64,000 nucleotides of DNA from Pacificibacter marinus (GTDB taxonomy: Bacteria > Pseudomonadota > Alphaproteobacteria > Rhodobacterales > Rhodobacteraceae). The notes under the pieces were generated by a model, which saw only the letters and a program-made list of their open reading frames with translations, had not been told where the DNA came from and did not search any database. This document shows positions 23,907 to 33,656 of this stretch, in pieces. The stretch covers positions 62,001-126,000 of the forward strand of contig NZ_JAHKPK010000028.1 of NCBI RefSeq assembly GCF_018860665.1, given 5' to 3'. Positions within the stretch are counted from its first letter, which is position 1, and each line of letters begins with the position of its first letter. The position numbers and the translations under genes are program-made.

Positions 23907-24668
23907 ATGGGAATTCTTGAAGTCAAAGGCGTTGGAAAACGGTTCGGTGGTTTGCAAGCCTTGGGAGATGTCAATCTTTCAGTGCAAGTGAACACAGTCC
24001 ACGCCATCATCGGTCCAAACGGGGCTGGCAAATCGACTTTGCTCAACTGTTTGGTCGGCAAACTCATCCCTGATACAGGGTCTGTCACATTTGATGGCAA
24101 ATCCGTTCTGGGACGAAAGCCGCATGAAATCAACCAGATGGGCATCAGCCGCGTCTTTCAAACCCCCGAGATCTTTGGCGATCTCACGGTGATGGAAAAT
24201 GTGTTGATCCCCTGCTTTGCCAAACGCGATGGCGCTTTTCGTATGCACGCTTATGAGAGCATCGAACAAGAACCAGATATCGTGAACAAGGCCGAACAGA
24301 TGCTGATCGATGTCAATATGATCGAAAAGCGTCACATGACAGGCTCGTCCCTGTCGCGCGGCGACAAACGTCGCCTTGAGATGGCCATGTGTCTGGCGCA
24401 AGACCCGCGTCTTTTGTTGCTCGATGAACCAACAGCGGGCATGGCGCGGGCTGATACAAACAACACCATCGATCTGCTCAAACAGATCAAAGAAGAACGC
24501 GATATCACCATGGCGATCATCGAACACGATATGCATGTGGTGTTTTCTCTTGCTGATCGCATCACGGTTCTGGCCCAAGGCACCCCTCTGGTCGAGGACA
24601 CGCCGGACAACATCAAAGGCCACCCAAAGGTTAAAGAAGCCTATTTGGGCGAAACGCAGGAAGTTTAG
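23907..24668 (+). CDS. ABC importer ATPase, LivG type
   Basis: The 253-residue ATPase has Walker A GPNGAGKST, a signature region SLSRGDKRRLEMAM (a variant of LSGGQ), Walker B LLLLDEPTAGM and switch His in IIEHDMHV. The extended insertion and C-terminal tail match LivG/UrtD. It lies 13 bases after the LivM-type gene. The Arg in the signature (SRGD) is a common variant in this subfamily. Confidence 0.92.
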   Translation: MGILEVKGVGKRFGGLQALGDVNLSVQVNTVHAIIGPNGAGKSTLLNCLVGKLIPDTGSVTFDGKSVLGRKPHEINQMGISRVFQTPEIFGDLTVMENVLIPCFAKRDGAFRMHAYESIEQEPDIVNKAEQMLIDVNMIEKRHMTGSSLSRGDKRRLEMAMCLAQDPRLLLLDEPTAGMARADTNNTIDLLKQIKEERDITMAIIEHDMHVVFSLADRITVLAQGTPLVEDTPDNIKGHPKVKEAYLGETQEV

Positions 24669-24677
24669 GAGCGCATC

Positions 24678-25442
24678 ATGGCTGAAAAACAATTTAACAC
24701 CGCCACAAATATCGCCGCCAATCATGCCGAATCTGCCCCTGCGTATTTTTCGGTCTGGGACCTGCACGCTTACTACGGCGAAAGCTACATCGTGCAAGGC
24801 ATCTCGTTCAACGTTCACGAGGGCGAAATCCTTGCCCTTTTGGGCCGCAATGGGGCTGGCAAAACCTCGACTTTGCGTGCTCTTGCCCGTCTTGATGATC
24901 CGATGGTGACCCATGGCGAAATCTGGCTCGATCATCAACATCTGCACACGATGAAAGCGCATGAGGCCGCCATTGCAGGCCTTGGTCTTGTCCCCGAAGA
25001 TCGGCGCATCATTCCGGGGCTCACTGTGGAAGAAAACCTGCAATTGGCCCAAATTGTCGAACCGATTGGTTGGTCTCTTGAACGCATTTACGAGTTGTTC
25101 CCACGCCTGCGCGAACGGCGCAAACAAGAGGGCGTGACCCTGTCTGGCGGCGAACAACAGATGCTGTCCATCGCCCGTGCCTTGGCACGCGATATCAAGG
25201 TGCTTTTGCTGGATGAACCTTACGAAGGTCTTGCCCCTGTAATCGTCGATGAAATCGAAAAAACGCTTCGGATTATTAAAGCACAGGGGATCACCACAAT
25301 TTTGGTCGAACAAAATGCGGTGCGCGCCTTGAACCTTGCGGATCGTGCGGTCATTCTTGACACAGGGACCGTTGTTTTTGACGGTTCAGCCAAAGAGGTG
25401 CTCGAAAACGAGGCCCTGCGCGCTGAATACCTTGCGATTTAA
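24678..25442 (+). CDS. ABC importer ATPase, LivF type
   Basis: The 254-residue ATPase carries Walker A GRNGAGKTS, signature LSGGEQQML, Walker B VLLLDEPYEGLAP and LVEQNAVRAL, as in LivF/UrtE. It begins nine bases after LivG with an AGGAG-type ribosome site. With LivG it forms the asymmetric ATPase pair of this importer. Confidence 0.92.
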   Translation: MAEKQFNTATNIAANHAESAPAYFSVWDLHAYYGESYIVQGISFNVHEGEILALLGRNGAGKTSTLRALARLDDPMVTHGEIWLDHQHLHTMKAHEAAIAGLGLVPEDRRIIPGLTVEENLQLAQIVEPIGWSLERIYELFPRLRERRKQEGVTLSGGEQQMLSIARALARDIKVLLLDEPYEGLAPVIVDEIEKTLRIIKAQGITTILVEQNAVRALNLADRAVILDTGTVVFDGSAKEVLENEALRAEYLAI

Positions 25443-25447
25443 GTGAC

Positions 25448-25478
25448 GCCCTGCCCACCACATTTTGGTCGGCAGGGC
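25448..25478 (+). other. Hairpin between the importer operon and acs
   Basis: GCCCTGCC (25448-25455) pairs with GGCAGGGC (25471-25478), and an inner ACCA/TGGT extends the stem. There is no following T run. It may cap the importer mRNA or reduce readthrough into acs. Confidence 0.6.
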
Positions 25479-25527
25479 AATCCGCACTGCCACCGTGCGC
25501 ACCAACGATGTTCTGGGGAGGACGATC

Positions 25528-27477
25528 ATGACGACGAAGACTTATTCACCTGATGCCGCATTTACGGCGTCTGCTCATGTTGATCGCGCGGGCTATGAGG
25601 CGATGTATGCGGCCTCTGTGGCGGATCCTGAGGCGTTTTGGGGGGAGCAGGGCAAAATCCTGGATTGGATCGAGCCCTACACGACCGTCAAACAGACCGA
25701 TTTCAACTTCGGCCAAGTCGATATCAAATGGTATGCCGACGGTGTTTTGAACGTCTCGGCCAATTGTATCGACCGCCATTTGCCCACCCGCGCGCTGCAA
25801 ACCGCGATCATTTTTGAACCCGATGATCCCGATGCCGAGGCGCAGCACATCACCTACAAAGAGCTGTCGGATAAGGTCAATCGCTTTGCCAATGTGCTCT
25901 TGTCCCAAGGCGTGATGCGCGGAGATCGCGTGGTGATTTACCTGCCGATGATCCCAGAGGCCGCTTACGCCATGCTGGCTTGCGCGCGCATCGGCGCGAT
26001 CCATTCTATTGTTTTCGCTGGTTTTTCCCCTGATGCTTTGGCCAATCGCATCAATGATTCCGGCGCAAAACTTGTGATCACAGCCGACACAGCCCCGCGC
26101 GGCGGGCGCAAAACAGCGCTTAAATCCAACGCCGATGCGGCGCTGCTGCATTGCTCTGACAAGGTGCGCTGCTTGGTGGTCAAACACACCGGCGATCAGA
26201 CCACTTGGATCGATGGCCGCGATGTGGACGTCAAATACCTGATGCAGCACGCTTCGCCTGAGTGCCCGCCCCGTCCGATGAATGCCGAAGACCCGCTGTT
26301 CGTGCTCTACACATCCGGCTCGACCGGCAAACCCAAAGGCGTGGTGCACACGTCCGGCGGCTATCTGGCCTATGCGGCGATGACCCATAAATATGTGTTC
26401 GATTACCACGATGGCGATGTGTTTTGGTGCACCGCAGATGTGGGCTGGGTCACGGGCCACAGCTATATCGTCTACGGCCCGCTGGCCAATGGCGCCACAA
26501 CCGTGATGTTCGAAGGCGTGCCGACATACCCCGATGCGGGGCGGTTCTGGGCCGTATGTGAAAAACACAAAGTGAACCAATTCTACACCGCGCCGACAGC
26601 CCTGCGCGCGCTGATGGGACAAGGCAATTCCTTCGTCGAAAAATACGATCTGTCTGATATCAAAGTGCTGGGCACCGTGGGCGAGCCGATCAATCCAGAA
26701 GCGTGGAATTGGTACAATGACGTCGTCGGCAAAGGCCGCGCGCCGATCGTTGACACATGGTGGCAAACGGAAACCGGCGGGCATCTTTTGGCGCCTCTGC
26801 CCGGAGCGATTGCCACCAAACCCGGATCGGCCACCCTGCCGTTCTTTGGCGTGCAACCGGTGATTTTGGATGCCACAACAGGCGAGGAAATCACCACGGT
26901 TGAGGCAGAAGGGGTGCTCTGTCTCAAGGACTCATGGCCCGGTCAAATGCGCACCGTTTGGGGCGACCACGAGCGCTTTCAAGAGACCTATTTCCAACAG
27001 TACAAAGGCTATTATTTCTCAGGCGATGGCTGTCGCAGAGATGCCGATGGATACTACTGGATCACGGGGCGCGTTGACGATGTGATCAACGTCTCAGGCC
27101 ACCGCATGGGCACCGCCGAAGTGGAAAGCGCGCTGGTGGCCCACGCCGCCGTCGCCGAAGCCGCAGTTGTCGGATTCCCCCATGAAATCAAAGGCCAAGG
27201 CATCTACGCCTATGTCACTTTGATGAACGACCAAACCCCATCCGAGGCCTTGAAAAAAGAGCTAGAAACATGGGTCCGCACAGAAATCGGCCCCATCGCC
27301 AAACCGGACTTCATCCAATGGGCACCGGGCCTGCCCAAAACCAGATCCGGCAAAATCATGCGCCGAATCCTGCGCAAAATCGCTGAAAACGACACCAGCA
27401 CAATGGGCGACATCTCAACCCTCGCCGAACCCGCCGTCGTCGAGGATCTTATCAACGGGTCGATTCATAACGCCTAA
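25528..27477 (+). CDS. acsA: Acetyl-CoA synthetase
   Basis: The 649-residue enzyme activates acetate to acetyl-CoA through acetyl-AMP. It shows [16 protein letters not shown] (P-loop), [21 protein letters not shown] and, near the end, [13 protein letters not shown]. That last motif holds the catalytic lysine whose acetylation switches off Acs in other bacteria. ATG 25528 is preceded by GGGGAGGA; an upstream in-frame extension has no such site. It follows the ABC importer by 85 bases. Regulation by the neighbouring ScfR-type protein and symporter kinase is likely but inferred. Confidence 0.96.
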   Translation: MTTKTYSPDAAFTASAHVDRAGYEAMYAASVADPEAFWGEQGKILDWIEPYTTVKQTDFNFGQVDIKWYADGVLNVSANCIDRHLPTRALQTAIIFEPDDPDAEAQHITYKELSDKVNRFANVLLSQGVMRGDRVVIYLPMIPEAAYAMLACARIGAIHSIVFAGFSPDALANRINDSGAKLVITADTAPRGGRKTALKSNADAALLHCSDKVRCLVVKHTGDQTTWIDGRDVDVKYLMQHASPECPPRPMNAEDPLFVLYTSGSTGKPKGVVHTSGGYLAYAAMTHKYVFDYHDGDVFWCTADVGWVTGHSYIVYGPLANGATTVMFEGVPTYPDAGRFWAVCEKHKVNQFYTAPTALRALMGQGNSFVEKYDLSDIKVLGTVGEPINPEAWNWYNDVVGKGRAPIVDTWWQTETGGHLLAPLPGAIATKPGSATLPFFGVQPVILDATTGEEITTVEAEGVLCLKDSWPGQMRTVWGDHERFQETYFQQYKGYYFSGDGCRRDADGYYWITGRVDDVINVSGHRMGTAEVESALVAHAAVAEAAVVGFPHEIKGQGIYAYVTLMNDQTPSEALKKELETWVRTEIGPIAKPDFIQWAPGLPKTRSGKIMRRILRKIAENDTSTMGDISTLAEPAVVEDLINGSIHNA

Positions 27478-27502
27478 AACAGCCCGTCTTGACACGATGA
27501 AA

Positions 27503-27539
27503 GGCCGCGCACTCAAAATTATGAGCGTGCGGTCTTTTT
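27503..27539 (+). terminator. Intrinsic terminator after acsA
   Basis: GGCCGCGCACTCA and TGAGCGTGCGGTC form a stem of about 12 pairs with one mismatch and a short AT loop. A run of T residues follows. Confidence 0.88.
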
Positions 27540-27640
27540 CATAAGGTAACGGACGGTACTAAGACCAATGATCTGCATATTTGCGCAACCAAAAGGTTTT
27601 ATTAACCCAAAATTTGTCTCTTTAAGCGCAATCTGGCGCC

Positions 27641-28498
27641 ATGGAAACGCAGATCATCACCGACCCTAAGCACTGGGAAGGACTCGCAAATTTGGCGCAA
27701 GCCCCTTTCCAGCAACGCTGGCTTTACGGTGATGCGGTTCAACGCATCGGGCGCGATGTGTTGCGCTTGGCCGTCATGCATCAAGGTGAACCTGTTGCCA
27801 TCGCCCAAATCATGCAACGCAAAATAATGGGGTTTGAGGTCTCTTTGACCAGCCGCGGACCTGTATTCTTGCAAAGCGGTCACTCGAATGACGTGCTGCG
27901 CGCTTTGCGATCAACGTTAAAAACCGCCTCGCTCAAATTGATGTCTCCAGACACCCGCTTACGACGCTTTTCACTCTCTTCCAAGCCACAGATTTGCGAA
28001 TTGGACTTAAGTCTTGACCTGCATGACCTGCGTGCAGCCCAGCACCCCAAATGGCGCAATGCTTTGAAAAAGGCCGAAGCCTCACGATTGAAGGTTGCCC
28101 AGATCACAGCGACGCCAGTTGCGCTCGCGCCACTGCTACAAGCCGAAAAAGACCGGCAATCCCATGGCCGGTATCGTGGACTACCGCCAGAATTCACACT
28201 GGCCATTCAAGATGTTGCGCCCAAATCCTTACTGCTTTTTAACGCAAGTGACGCGCAAATGCTGTTCATCCGGCATGGTAATACCGCCAGCTATCACATG
28301 GGGCACAATGGACCTGAAGGGCGACAAGTCAATGCCCATAACTTGATCCTTTGGAATGCGATCAAACGTTTGCAAAAGCTTGGCGTGACGCGCCTAGATC
28401 TAGGCACCATAGATCCCAAACGCGCTCATAACCTTGCACGGTTCAAACAACGATGCGGCGCCCAGACGCGTCAACTTAGCCCCGCTCAATTGCTCTAG
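27641..28498 (+). CDS. FemAB-like / GNAT-fold acyltransferase
   Basis: The 285-residue soluble protein has the double-GNAT appearance of FemAB-type or peptidoglycan-bridge-like transferases (PF13480). It shows PFQQRWLYGDAVQRIG near the start, HPKWRNALKKAE and YHMGHNG in the middle, and NLILWNAIKRLQKLGVTRLDLG toward the end. Members transfer aminoacyl groups from tRNA or acyl groups from CoA; the substrate here is unknown. It stands alone between two terminators and is unrelated to its neighbours by context. Confidence 0.8.
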   Translation: METQIITDPKHWEGLANLAQAPFQQRWLYGDAVQRIGRDVLRLAVMHQGEPVAIAQIMQRKIMGFEVSLTSRGPVFLQSGHSNDVLRALRSTLKTASLKLMSPDTRLRRFSLSSKPQICELDLSLDLHDLRAAQHPKWRNALKKAEASRLKVAQITATPVALAPLLQAEKDRQSHGRYRGLPPEFTLAIQDVAPKSLLLFNASDAQMLFIRHGNTASYHMGHNGPEGRQVNAHNLILWNAIKRLQKLGVTRLDLGTIDPKRAHNLARFKQRCGAQTRQLSPAQLL

Positions 28499-28506
28499 GC
28501 CAAAAC

Positions 28507-28535
28507 GCAAAAGGCCCCAAGCAGTGCTTGAGGCC
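28507..28535 (-). terminator. Terminator of the pyrimidine importer operon
   Basis: GGCCTCAAGCAC and GCTTGGGGCC (minus strand) form a near-perfect stem followed by TTTTGCGTTTTGG. It sits between the convergent ends of the acyltransferase and the substrate-binding gene and may serve both strands. Confidence 0.8.
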
Positions 28536-28561
28536 CCTCGACAATTGCACGTACCGCGTGC

Positions 28562-29548
28562 TTACTTCATCATCATCATGTCGGTGATGTCAGATGTGTA
28601 AGCGCCGGTTGGCTCCATAGTGATCACAGGATCAGACCCGCCAGACAGCAAAGACGCGACAGTACGATCATAGTCAGCCATTTCAAGCGCACCTGTAGAG
28701 CCCTCGATCAACTTGGCCACTTCACCCATCATACGGATTTGGTGTGCCTCAGATTGTGCGCCTGTCTCATCGTACTCAAGTACGATCTCTGCGGCCTCTT
28801 CTGGGTTCCCAGAAGCCCAAGCCCAACCCGCCATGGAGGCTTTGACAAAACGTGCCATTTTGTCTTTGAACGCCTCATCTGTCAGGCTCTCCTCCAAAAC
28901 GTAAAGACCGTCTTCTAGCGTCGCAACGCCTTGATCTTCATACTTAAACGTAATCAAGTCGTCGGCTGAAATACCCGCATCCAGAACCTGCCCGTATTCG
29001 TTATAGGTCATAGTGGAAATACAGGCCGCTTGCTTTTGCAACAATGGATCAACGTTGAAGCCCTGCTTGAGAACGGTCACGCCGCCCTCAGACCCATCGG
29101 TGGCAAGACCCAATTTGCCCATCCAGCTCAGGAACGGATATTCATTGCCATAGAACCAAACGCCGAGCGTTTTGTCAGCAAAGTCTTCCGGCCCTTCAAT
29201 ACCGCTTTCTTTAAGGCAGGTCAGCATCATACCAGAGGATTTGAAAGGCTGCGCAATGTTCACCACAGGCGCGCCATTTTCACGCGCGGCCAAGGCAGAT
29301 GGCATCCAGTCAACCATCACATCAGCGCCGCCGCCAAGCAGCACTTGCACAGGTGCCACATCAGGGCCGCCAGGCTTGATCGTGACGTTCAAATCTTCGG
29401 CTTCATACAGACCTTTTTCCAGCGCCACATAATAGCCCGCGAACTGCGCTTGGGTGACCCATTTCAATTGCAGCGTCACATCGTCAGCGGCAAACGCACC
29501 TGTTGTCATTGCAGCCAGCGCTGTCGCGCTCAAAAGTAGATTCTTCAT
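28562..29548 (-). CDS. ABC importer substrate-binding protein, NMT1/THI5 (pyrimidine) type
   Basis: The 328-residue periplasmic protein has a Sec signal peptide (cleaved after GAFA, residue 20). It then reads like the NMT1/ThiY family (LQLKWVTQAQFAGYYVALEKG, GGADVMVDWMPSALAARENG). Family members bind pyrimidine-like or nitrogenous ligands. It ends in the unusual MMMMK. It is the last gene of an operon with dihydropyrimidinase and the amidohydrolase, so its ligand is probably uracil, thymine, a dihydropyrimidine or an N-carbamoyl intermediate. The ligand choice is inferred from context. Confidence 0.88.
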   Translation of the reverse strand: MKNLLLSATALAAMTTGAFAADDVTLQLKWVTQAQFAGYYVALEKGLYEAEDLNVTIKPGGPDVAPVQVLLGGGADVMVDWMPSALAARENGAPVVNIAQPFKSSGMMLTCLKESGIEGPEDFADKTLGVWFYGNEYPFLSWMGKLGLATDGSEGGVTVLKQGFNVDPLLQKQAACISTMTYNEYGQVLDAGISADDLITFKYEDQGVATLEDGLYVLEESLTDEAFKDKMARFVKASMAGWAWASGNPEEAAEIVLEYDETGAQSEAHQIRMMGEVAKLIEGSTGALEMADYDRTVASLLSGGSDPVITMEPTGAYTSDITDMMMMK

Positions 29549-29605
29549 AATACAACCTCCAAGTTGTTGAACTGCCGAGGTTTTCCCCGTGCAATTTGTC
29601 AGCGG

Positions 29606-30382
29606 TTACCCGCGTTGTGAGGGATGCCAAAAGGTCACCCTCTTTTCAATTAAAGCCACGACCCCATAAAGCGCCGTACCCGTCAAAGCCGATATGGTGA
29701 TTTCAGCCCAAACCATGTCCGTTGCCAAGCGCCCCATCTCAGTTGTGATGCGAAACCCCATTCCACGGATCGGAGAGCCAAAATATTCAGCAACAATCGC
29801 CCCAATCAACGCCAATGTGACGGCAATTTTCAAACCGTTGAACACAAAAGGCAGTGCCGCTGGCAGGCGCAATTTCAAAAGCGTTGCGACATGCCCCGCC
29901 GCATAGGTGCGCATCAAATCTCGCTGCATCGTATCGGTATCGGCAAGACCGCCAAGCGTGTTCACCAACATCGGAAAGAACACCATAATCGCCACAACAG
30001 CAGCCTTGGAATGCCAATCAAAGCCAAACCACATGACCATGATGGGCGCCAAACCAACGATAGGCAGCGCGGCAAAGAAATTGGCCACGGGCAACAAACC
30101 ACGCTTGAGAAAGGCAAATCGATCGATCACCAAGGCCACCGCAATACCCGCGAAACTGCCCATCCAAAGCCCGTTCAAAGCACCTTTGACAACCGTTTGC
30201 ACCCAGTCGCCCCAAAGGATCGGCAAAGATCCGAAAATAGCAGCCCCAATTGCAGAAGGCGGCGGCAACAGTGCTGGTGATATGCCAAAGACCATCACCG
30301 CGACTTCCCACAAAAGCAAAACCAAAAGGCCGAATCCTACAGGGTATGCGATACGTTCAAACTTCGTGTCGACACGGGTCAT
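29606..30382 (-). CDS. ABC importer permease (TauC/SsuC type), pyrimidine system
   Basis: The 258-residue membrane protein has six predicted helices and the EAA-loop region (DLMRTYAAGHVATLLKLRLP) of BPD-type permeases. Its start overlaps the stop of the partner permease by four bases. It shares clear sequence pattern with that partner, so the two likely form a heterodimeric channel. Confidence 0.9.
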   Translation of the reverse strand: MTRVDTKFERIAYPVGFGLLVLLLWEVAVMVFGISPALLPPPSAIGAAIFGSLPILWGDWVQTVVKGALNGLWMGSFAGIAVALVIDRFAFLKRGLLPVANFFAALPIVGLAPIMVMWFGFDWHSKAAVVAIMVFFPMLVNTLGGLADTDTMQRDLMRTYAAGHVATLLKLRLPAALPFVFNGLKIAVTLALIGAIVAEYFGSPIRGMGFRITTEMGRLATDMVWAEITISALTGTALYGVVALIEKRVTFWHPSQRG

Positions 30383-31275
30383 ACTGGCTGCCCTCCCATG
30401 GCGCGGCGCAGGATTTTTTCAATCGCTCCCACGGTGAAAATCAAGATTGCGGCCAATATAGCGGCGGCAAACAATGCGGCCCACATGATCATAGGCTCAC
30501 CAAATTGCGACCCAATCAACATGCGTGCCCCAAGGCCAGAAATCGCACTTGTGGACAACTCGCCCACCACAGCCCCGACAAAAGCGGCGGCTATGCTAAC
30601 TTTCAACGAGGCAAAAAAGTAGGGCATAGACGCAGGAACCCGCAGTTTCCAAAACACCGCGGATCGTTTTGCCCCGTAGGTGCGCAGCAAATCCAACTGC
30701 ATGTGATCGGGACTTGTCAGCCCTTTGATCATACTGACCATCACGGGGAAAAAGCTTAAATAGGCCGCAATGATCGCCTTGGGGACAAGCAGCGACCCTG
30801 CCCCAATAGCATTGCTCAACACGACGATGATCGGCGCCAAAGCCACAATCGGAATGGTCTGCGAAATGATCGCCCAAGGCATCAGGCTGAGGCGCCCAAC
30901 ACGGCTGAGCACGATCAAGGCCGCCATGGCGATGCCGACCACGACGCCTAAGGCAAAGCCCCAAAGCGTTGTTTTTAAAGTGATTGACCCTTGATAGATC
31001 ATCGACCGTTTTGAGGTGATTTTCTTTTCAACAGTGGTGTCCCAAAGCTCTGCGGCCACTTGATGCGGCACAGGCAACAGAGGCCGATCTTGCTGCATGG
31101 TGTCCTTGACCACTTCGGAAAAGCTCGGCTCTGTGCCCGCACGCGCGGCCTGATCATAAGTCCATGTGGAATTCATCTTGATCGCCGCCGCGTACCAAAC
31201 CACCACCAATACGGCAACGACAGTCAGCACAGGCAAAACCGAATACGTAAAAGTTGAAGGCTTGCCCGGAATCAT
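30379..31275 (-). CDS. ABC importer permease with periplasmic insertion, pyrimidine system
   Basis: The 298-residue permease has an N-terminal helix, then a periplasmic stretch of about 60 residues (MNSTWTYDQAARAGTEPSFS...), then the TauC-type core with LDLLRTYGAKRSAVFWKLRVP. It overlaps the ATPase gene upstream and the second permease downstream by four bases each. The N-terminal extension sets it apart from its partner and may dock the binding protein. Confidence 0.9.
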   Translation of the reverse strand: MIPGKPSTFTYSVLPVLTVVAVLVVVWYAAAIKMNSTWTYDQAARAGTEPSFSEVVKDTMQQDRPLLPVPHQVAAELWDTTVEKKITSKRSMIYQGSITLKTTLWGFALGVVVGIAMAALIVLSRVGRLSLMPWAIISQTIPIVALAPIIVVLSNAIGAGSLLVPKAIIAAYLSFFPVMVSMIKGLTSPDHMQLDLLRTYGAKRSAVFWKLRVPASMPYFFASLKVSIAAAFVGAVVGELSTSAISGLGARMLIGSQFGEPMIMWAALFAAAILAAILIFTVGAIEKILRRAMGGQPV

Positions 31276-32048
31276 TCGTCATGCCCCGCGCGCAAACCAT
31301 CACGCACACGATGGGCAATTTGGATAAACTCTGCGCTGTCACGAATGTTCAAAGGTCGATCTTTGGGCAAAGGACTGTCGATGATATCCGTAATGCGTCC
31401 AGGGCGCGGCGACATGACTACGATTTTGGTGCTCAGGTAAACGGCTTCGGGAATGGAATGCGTCACAAAGGCGATGGTCTTTTCCGTGCGCGCCCAGAGC
31501 TTTAAAACCTGTTCATTCAGATGATCGCGCACGATCTCATCCAGCGCCCCGAAGGGCTCATCCATCAACAAGATATCCGCATCGAAAGCCAGCGCCCGCG
31601 CGATCGATGCGCGCTGCTGCATACCGCCGGACAATTGCCAAGGGTATTTTTTCTCAAAGCCAGCGAGGTCCACAAGCTCTAGCACTTTTCGAACACGCTC
31701 AGCCTGTTCAGCTTTAGAAAACCCCATAATTTCGAGCGGAAGTTTCACATTTCCACCAATTGTGCGCCAAGGGTACAATCCCGCGGCCTGAAACACATAG
31801 CCATAAGAGCGCGCTTTTCGCGCGTCTTCTGGCGACAATCCATTCACTTTCAAATCACCGCCAGTGGGCGTTTCCAACCCTGCGATACAGCGCAAAAGTG
31901 TGGTTTTTCCACAGCCAGACGGACCAATAAAGGACACGAAATCCCCTTTGTTGATCTCAAGGTTCACATCCTTGAGCGCATGGATCGGGCCATCGTTGGT
32001 TTGAAAGGTAAGGTCCACACCGGACACATCAATCACTGGCGAAGTCAT
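31272..32048 (-). CDS. ABC importer ATPase (TauB/SsuB type), pyrimidine system
   Basis: The 258-residue ATPase has Walker A GPSGCGKTT, signature LSGGMQQRASIARAL, Walker B DILLMDEPFGALD and switch His in FVTHSIPEAVYL. It is the first importer gene after dihydropyrimidinase, 85 bases downstream, across a GC hairpin. Confidence 0.93.
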   Translation of the reverse strand: MTSPVIDVSGVDLTFQTNDGPIHALKDVNLEINKGDFVSFIGPSGCGKTTLLRCIAGLETPTGGDLKVNGLSPEDARKARSYGYVFQAAGLYPWRTIGGNVKLPLEIMGFSKAEQAERVRKVLELVDLAGFEKKYPWQLSGGMQQRASIARALAFDADILLMDEPFGALDEIVRDHLNEQVLKLWARTEKTIAFVTHSIPEAVYLSTKIVVMSPRPGRITDIIDSPLPKDRPLNIRDSAEFIQIAHRVRDGLRAGHDE

Positions 32049-32104
32049 AACTGGTCTTTCTGGCCTGGCTTTGTGCTAGGTCCATTATTTGTCCCTGTCG
32101 CGAT

Positions 32105-32126
32105 GGGGGCCGTTATTCTGGCCCCC
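32105..32126 (-). other. Intercistronic hairpin between dihydropyrimidinase and importer ATPase genes
   Basis: GGGGGCC (32105-32111) pairs with GGCCCCC (32120-32126) around an eight-base loop, without a T run on the minus strand. It probably marks an mRNA processing or partial termination point between the enzyme and importer parts of the operon. Confidence 0.6.
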
Positions 32127-32133
32127 GCCGATC

Positions 32134-33588
32134 TTATACCCCCGTCACCGGAATACCTGTGCGCTCCACTGGGCGCGGGGCTGTGAGGTCTTTCCATTTC
32201 GACAAAGCGGTGTTCACGGTGGCATTGGCGTCGCGCGCAACGAATTCGCCGTGCCCCTCGACGGCTTTCAATTCACCATTGTCAACGGCAACATAGCCAC
32301 GGGTCAAAACATAGCGCGGCAGGCCTGTGACCTCGATGCCCTCAAACACATTGTAGTCAATGGCAGAGGCCTGCGCATCGGCAGTAATCGTTTTGCTGAT
32401 CTTCGGATCCCAAACGATCAAATCCGCATCAGCCCCAACAAGAACCGCGCCCTTTTTAGGATAACAGTTGAGGATTTTCGCGATATTCGTCGAGGTCACC
32501 GCCACAAATTCGTTCATAGTAATGCGTCCAGTATTGACGCCCTTGGTCCACAAGACCGGCAAGCGATCCTCCAGCCCGCCAGTGCCATTGGGGATTTTCG
32601 AAAAATCGCCGATACCATTGCGTTTTTGCTCTGTCGTGAAGGCGCAGTGATCTGTCGCCACGCAAGACAATGTGCCTGACGCCAGACCAGCCCAAAGGCT
32701 GTCTTGGTGCTGCTTGTTGCGAAACGGTGGTGACATAACGCGACGGGCGGCGTGGTCCCAGTCCTCGTGGAAGTATTCAGACTCGTCCAAGACAAGATGC
32801 TGCACCAAAGGTTCGCCCCAGACCCGTTTGCCCTGCATTTTGGCACGGCGAATGGCTTCGTGAGATTCTTCGCAAGAGGTGTGAACCACATACAAAGGCG
32901 CCCCCGCCATATCAGCGATCATAATCGCGCGGTTTGTCGCTTCGCCCTCAACCTGTGGCGGGCGCGAATAGGCGTGGCCTTCGGGACCTGTATTGCCTTG
33001 CTCTAACAATTGCGCGGTCAACTCGGCAATCACATCGCCGTTTTCCGCATGTACAAGCGGCGTCGCCCCAAGTTCGGCACAGCGTTTGAACGAGCTGTAA
33101 AGTTCATCATCATTCACCATCAACGCGCCTTTATAGGCAAGGAAGTGTTTGAACGTGTTAATGCCCTTTTCTTCGGTGATGATTTTCATGTCCTCAAACA
33201 CTTGCTCACCCCACCAAGTGATCGCCATGTGGAAGGAATAATCACAAGACGCCTGAGCGGATTTATTGTCCCAGACCTTCAAAGCGTCGAGCAGGCTTTC
33301 TCCTGGTGCAGGCAGGCAAAAATCGACCACCATCGTGGTACCACCCGCAAGGGCCGCGCGTGTACCAGAGGCGAAATCATCTGCCGAATGCGTGCCCATA
33401 AACGGCATTTCAAGATGCGTGTGCGGATCGATCCCGCCGGGCATGATGTAACAGCCTGTGGCGTCAATCACCTCATCGCCCGAAAGATCTGGCCCGATCT
33501 CGATGATCTTGCCTCCGTCGATTTTCACATCAGCTTCATAGGTCAGATCGGCGGTAACGATGGTGCCGTTTTTGATCACTTTGGTCAT
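32134..33588 (-). CDS. hydA: Dihydropyrimidinase (D-hydantoinase)
   Basis: The 484-residue cytoplasmic amidohydrolase opens 5,6-dihydrouracil or dihydrothymine to N-carbamoyl-beta-amino acid. GGIDPHTHLEMPFMGT holds the first two metal-binding His (His56, His58). HFLAYKGALM holds the carbamylated bridging Lys153, and LVHAENGD and the later VVHTSC supply the remaining active-site region. Length and motifs are standard. It lies between the amidohydrolase (upstream) and importer genes on the same strand and performs the second step of the reductive pathway after PreAT. Confidence 0.95.
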   Translation of the reverse strand: MTKVIKNGTIVTADLTYEADVKIDGGKIIEIGPDLSGDEVIDATGCYIMPGGIDPHTHLEMPFMGTHSADDFASGTRAALAGGTTMVVDFCLPAPGESLLDALKVWDNKSAQASCDYSFHMAITWWGEQVFEDMKIITEEKGINTFKHFLAYKGALMVNDDELYSSFKRCAELGATPLVHAENGDVIAELTAQLLEQGNTGPEGHAYSRPPQVEGEATNRAIMIADMAGAPLYVVHTSCEESHEAIRRAKMQGKRVWGEPLVQHLVLDESEYFHEDWDHAARRVMSPPFRNKQHQDSLWAGLASGTLSCVATDHCAFTTEQKRNGIGDFSKIPNGTGGLEDRLPVLWTKGVNTGRITMNEFVAVTSTNIAKILNCYPKKGAVLVGADADLIVWDPKISKTITADAQASAIDYNVFEGIEVTGLPRYVLTRGYVAVDNGELKAVEGHGEFVARDANATVNTALSKWKDLTAPRPVERTGIPVTGV

Positions 33589-33656
33589 ACTTAAGTCTCC
33601 CGTTTTGAAATGCGGCGCGTCGTGATATGCGCGCCTGCTTTTTCGATATTCAATGC

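Noticed and set aside
23979-25313. Minus-strand frame of 444 codons
   Set aside because: Antisense to both ABC ATPase genes, which have full Walker and signature motifs.
25546-26856. Minus-strand frame of 436 codons
   Set aside because: Antisense to acsA; the composition is typical of a codon-bias shadow.
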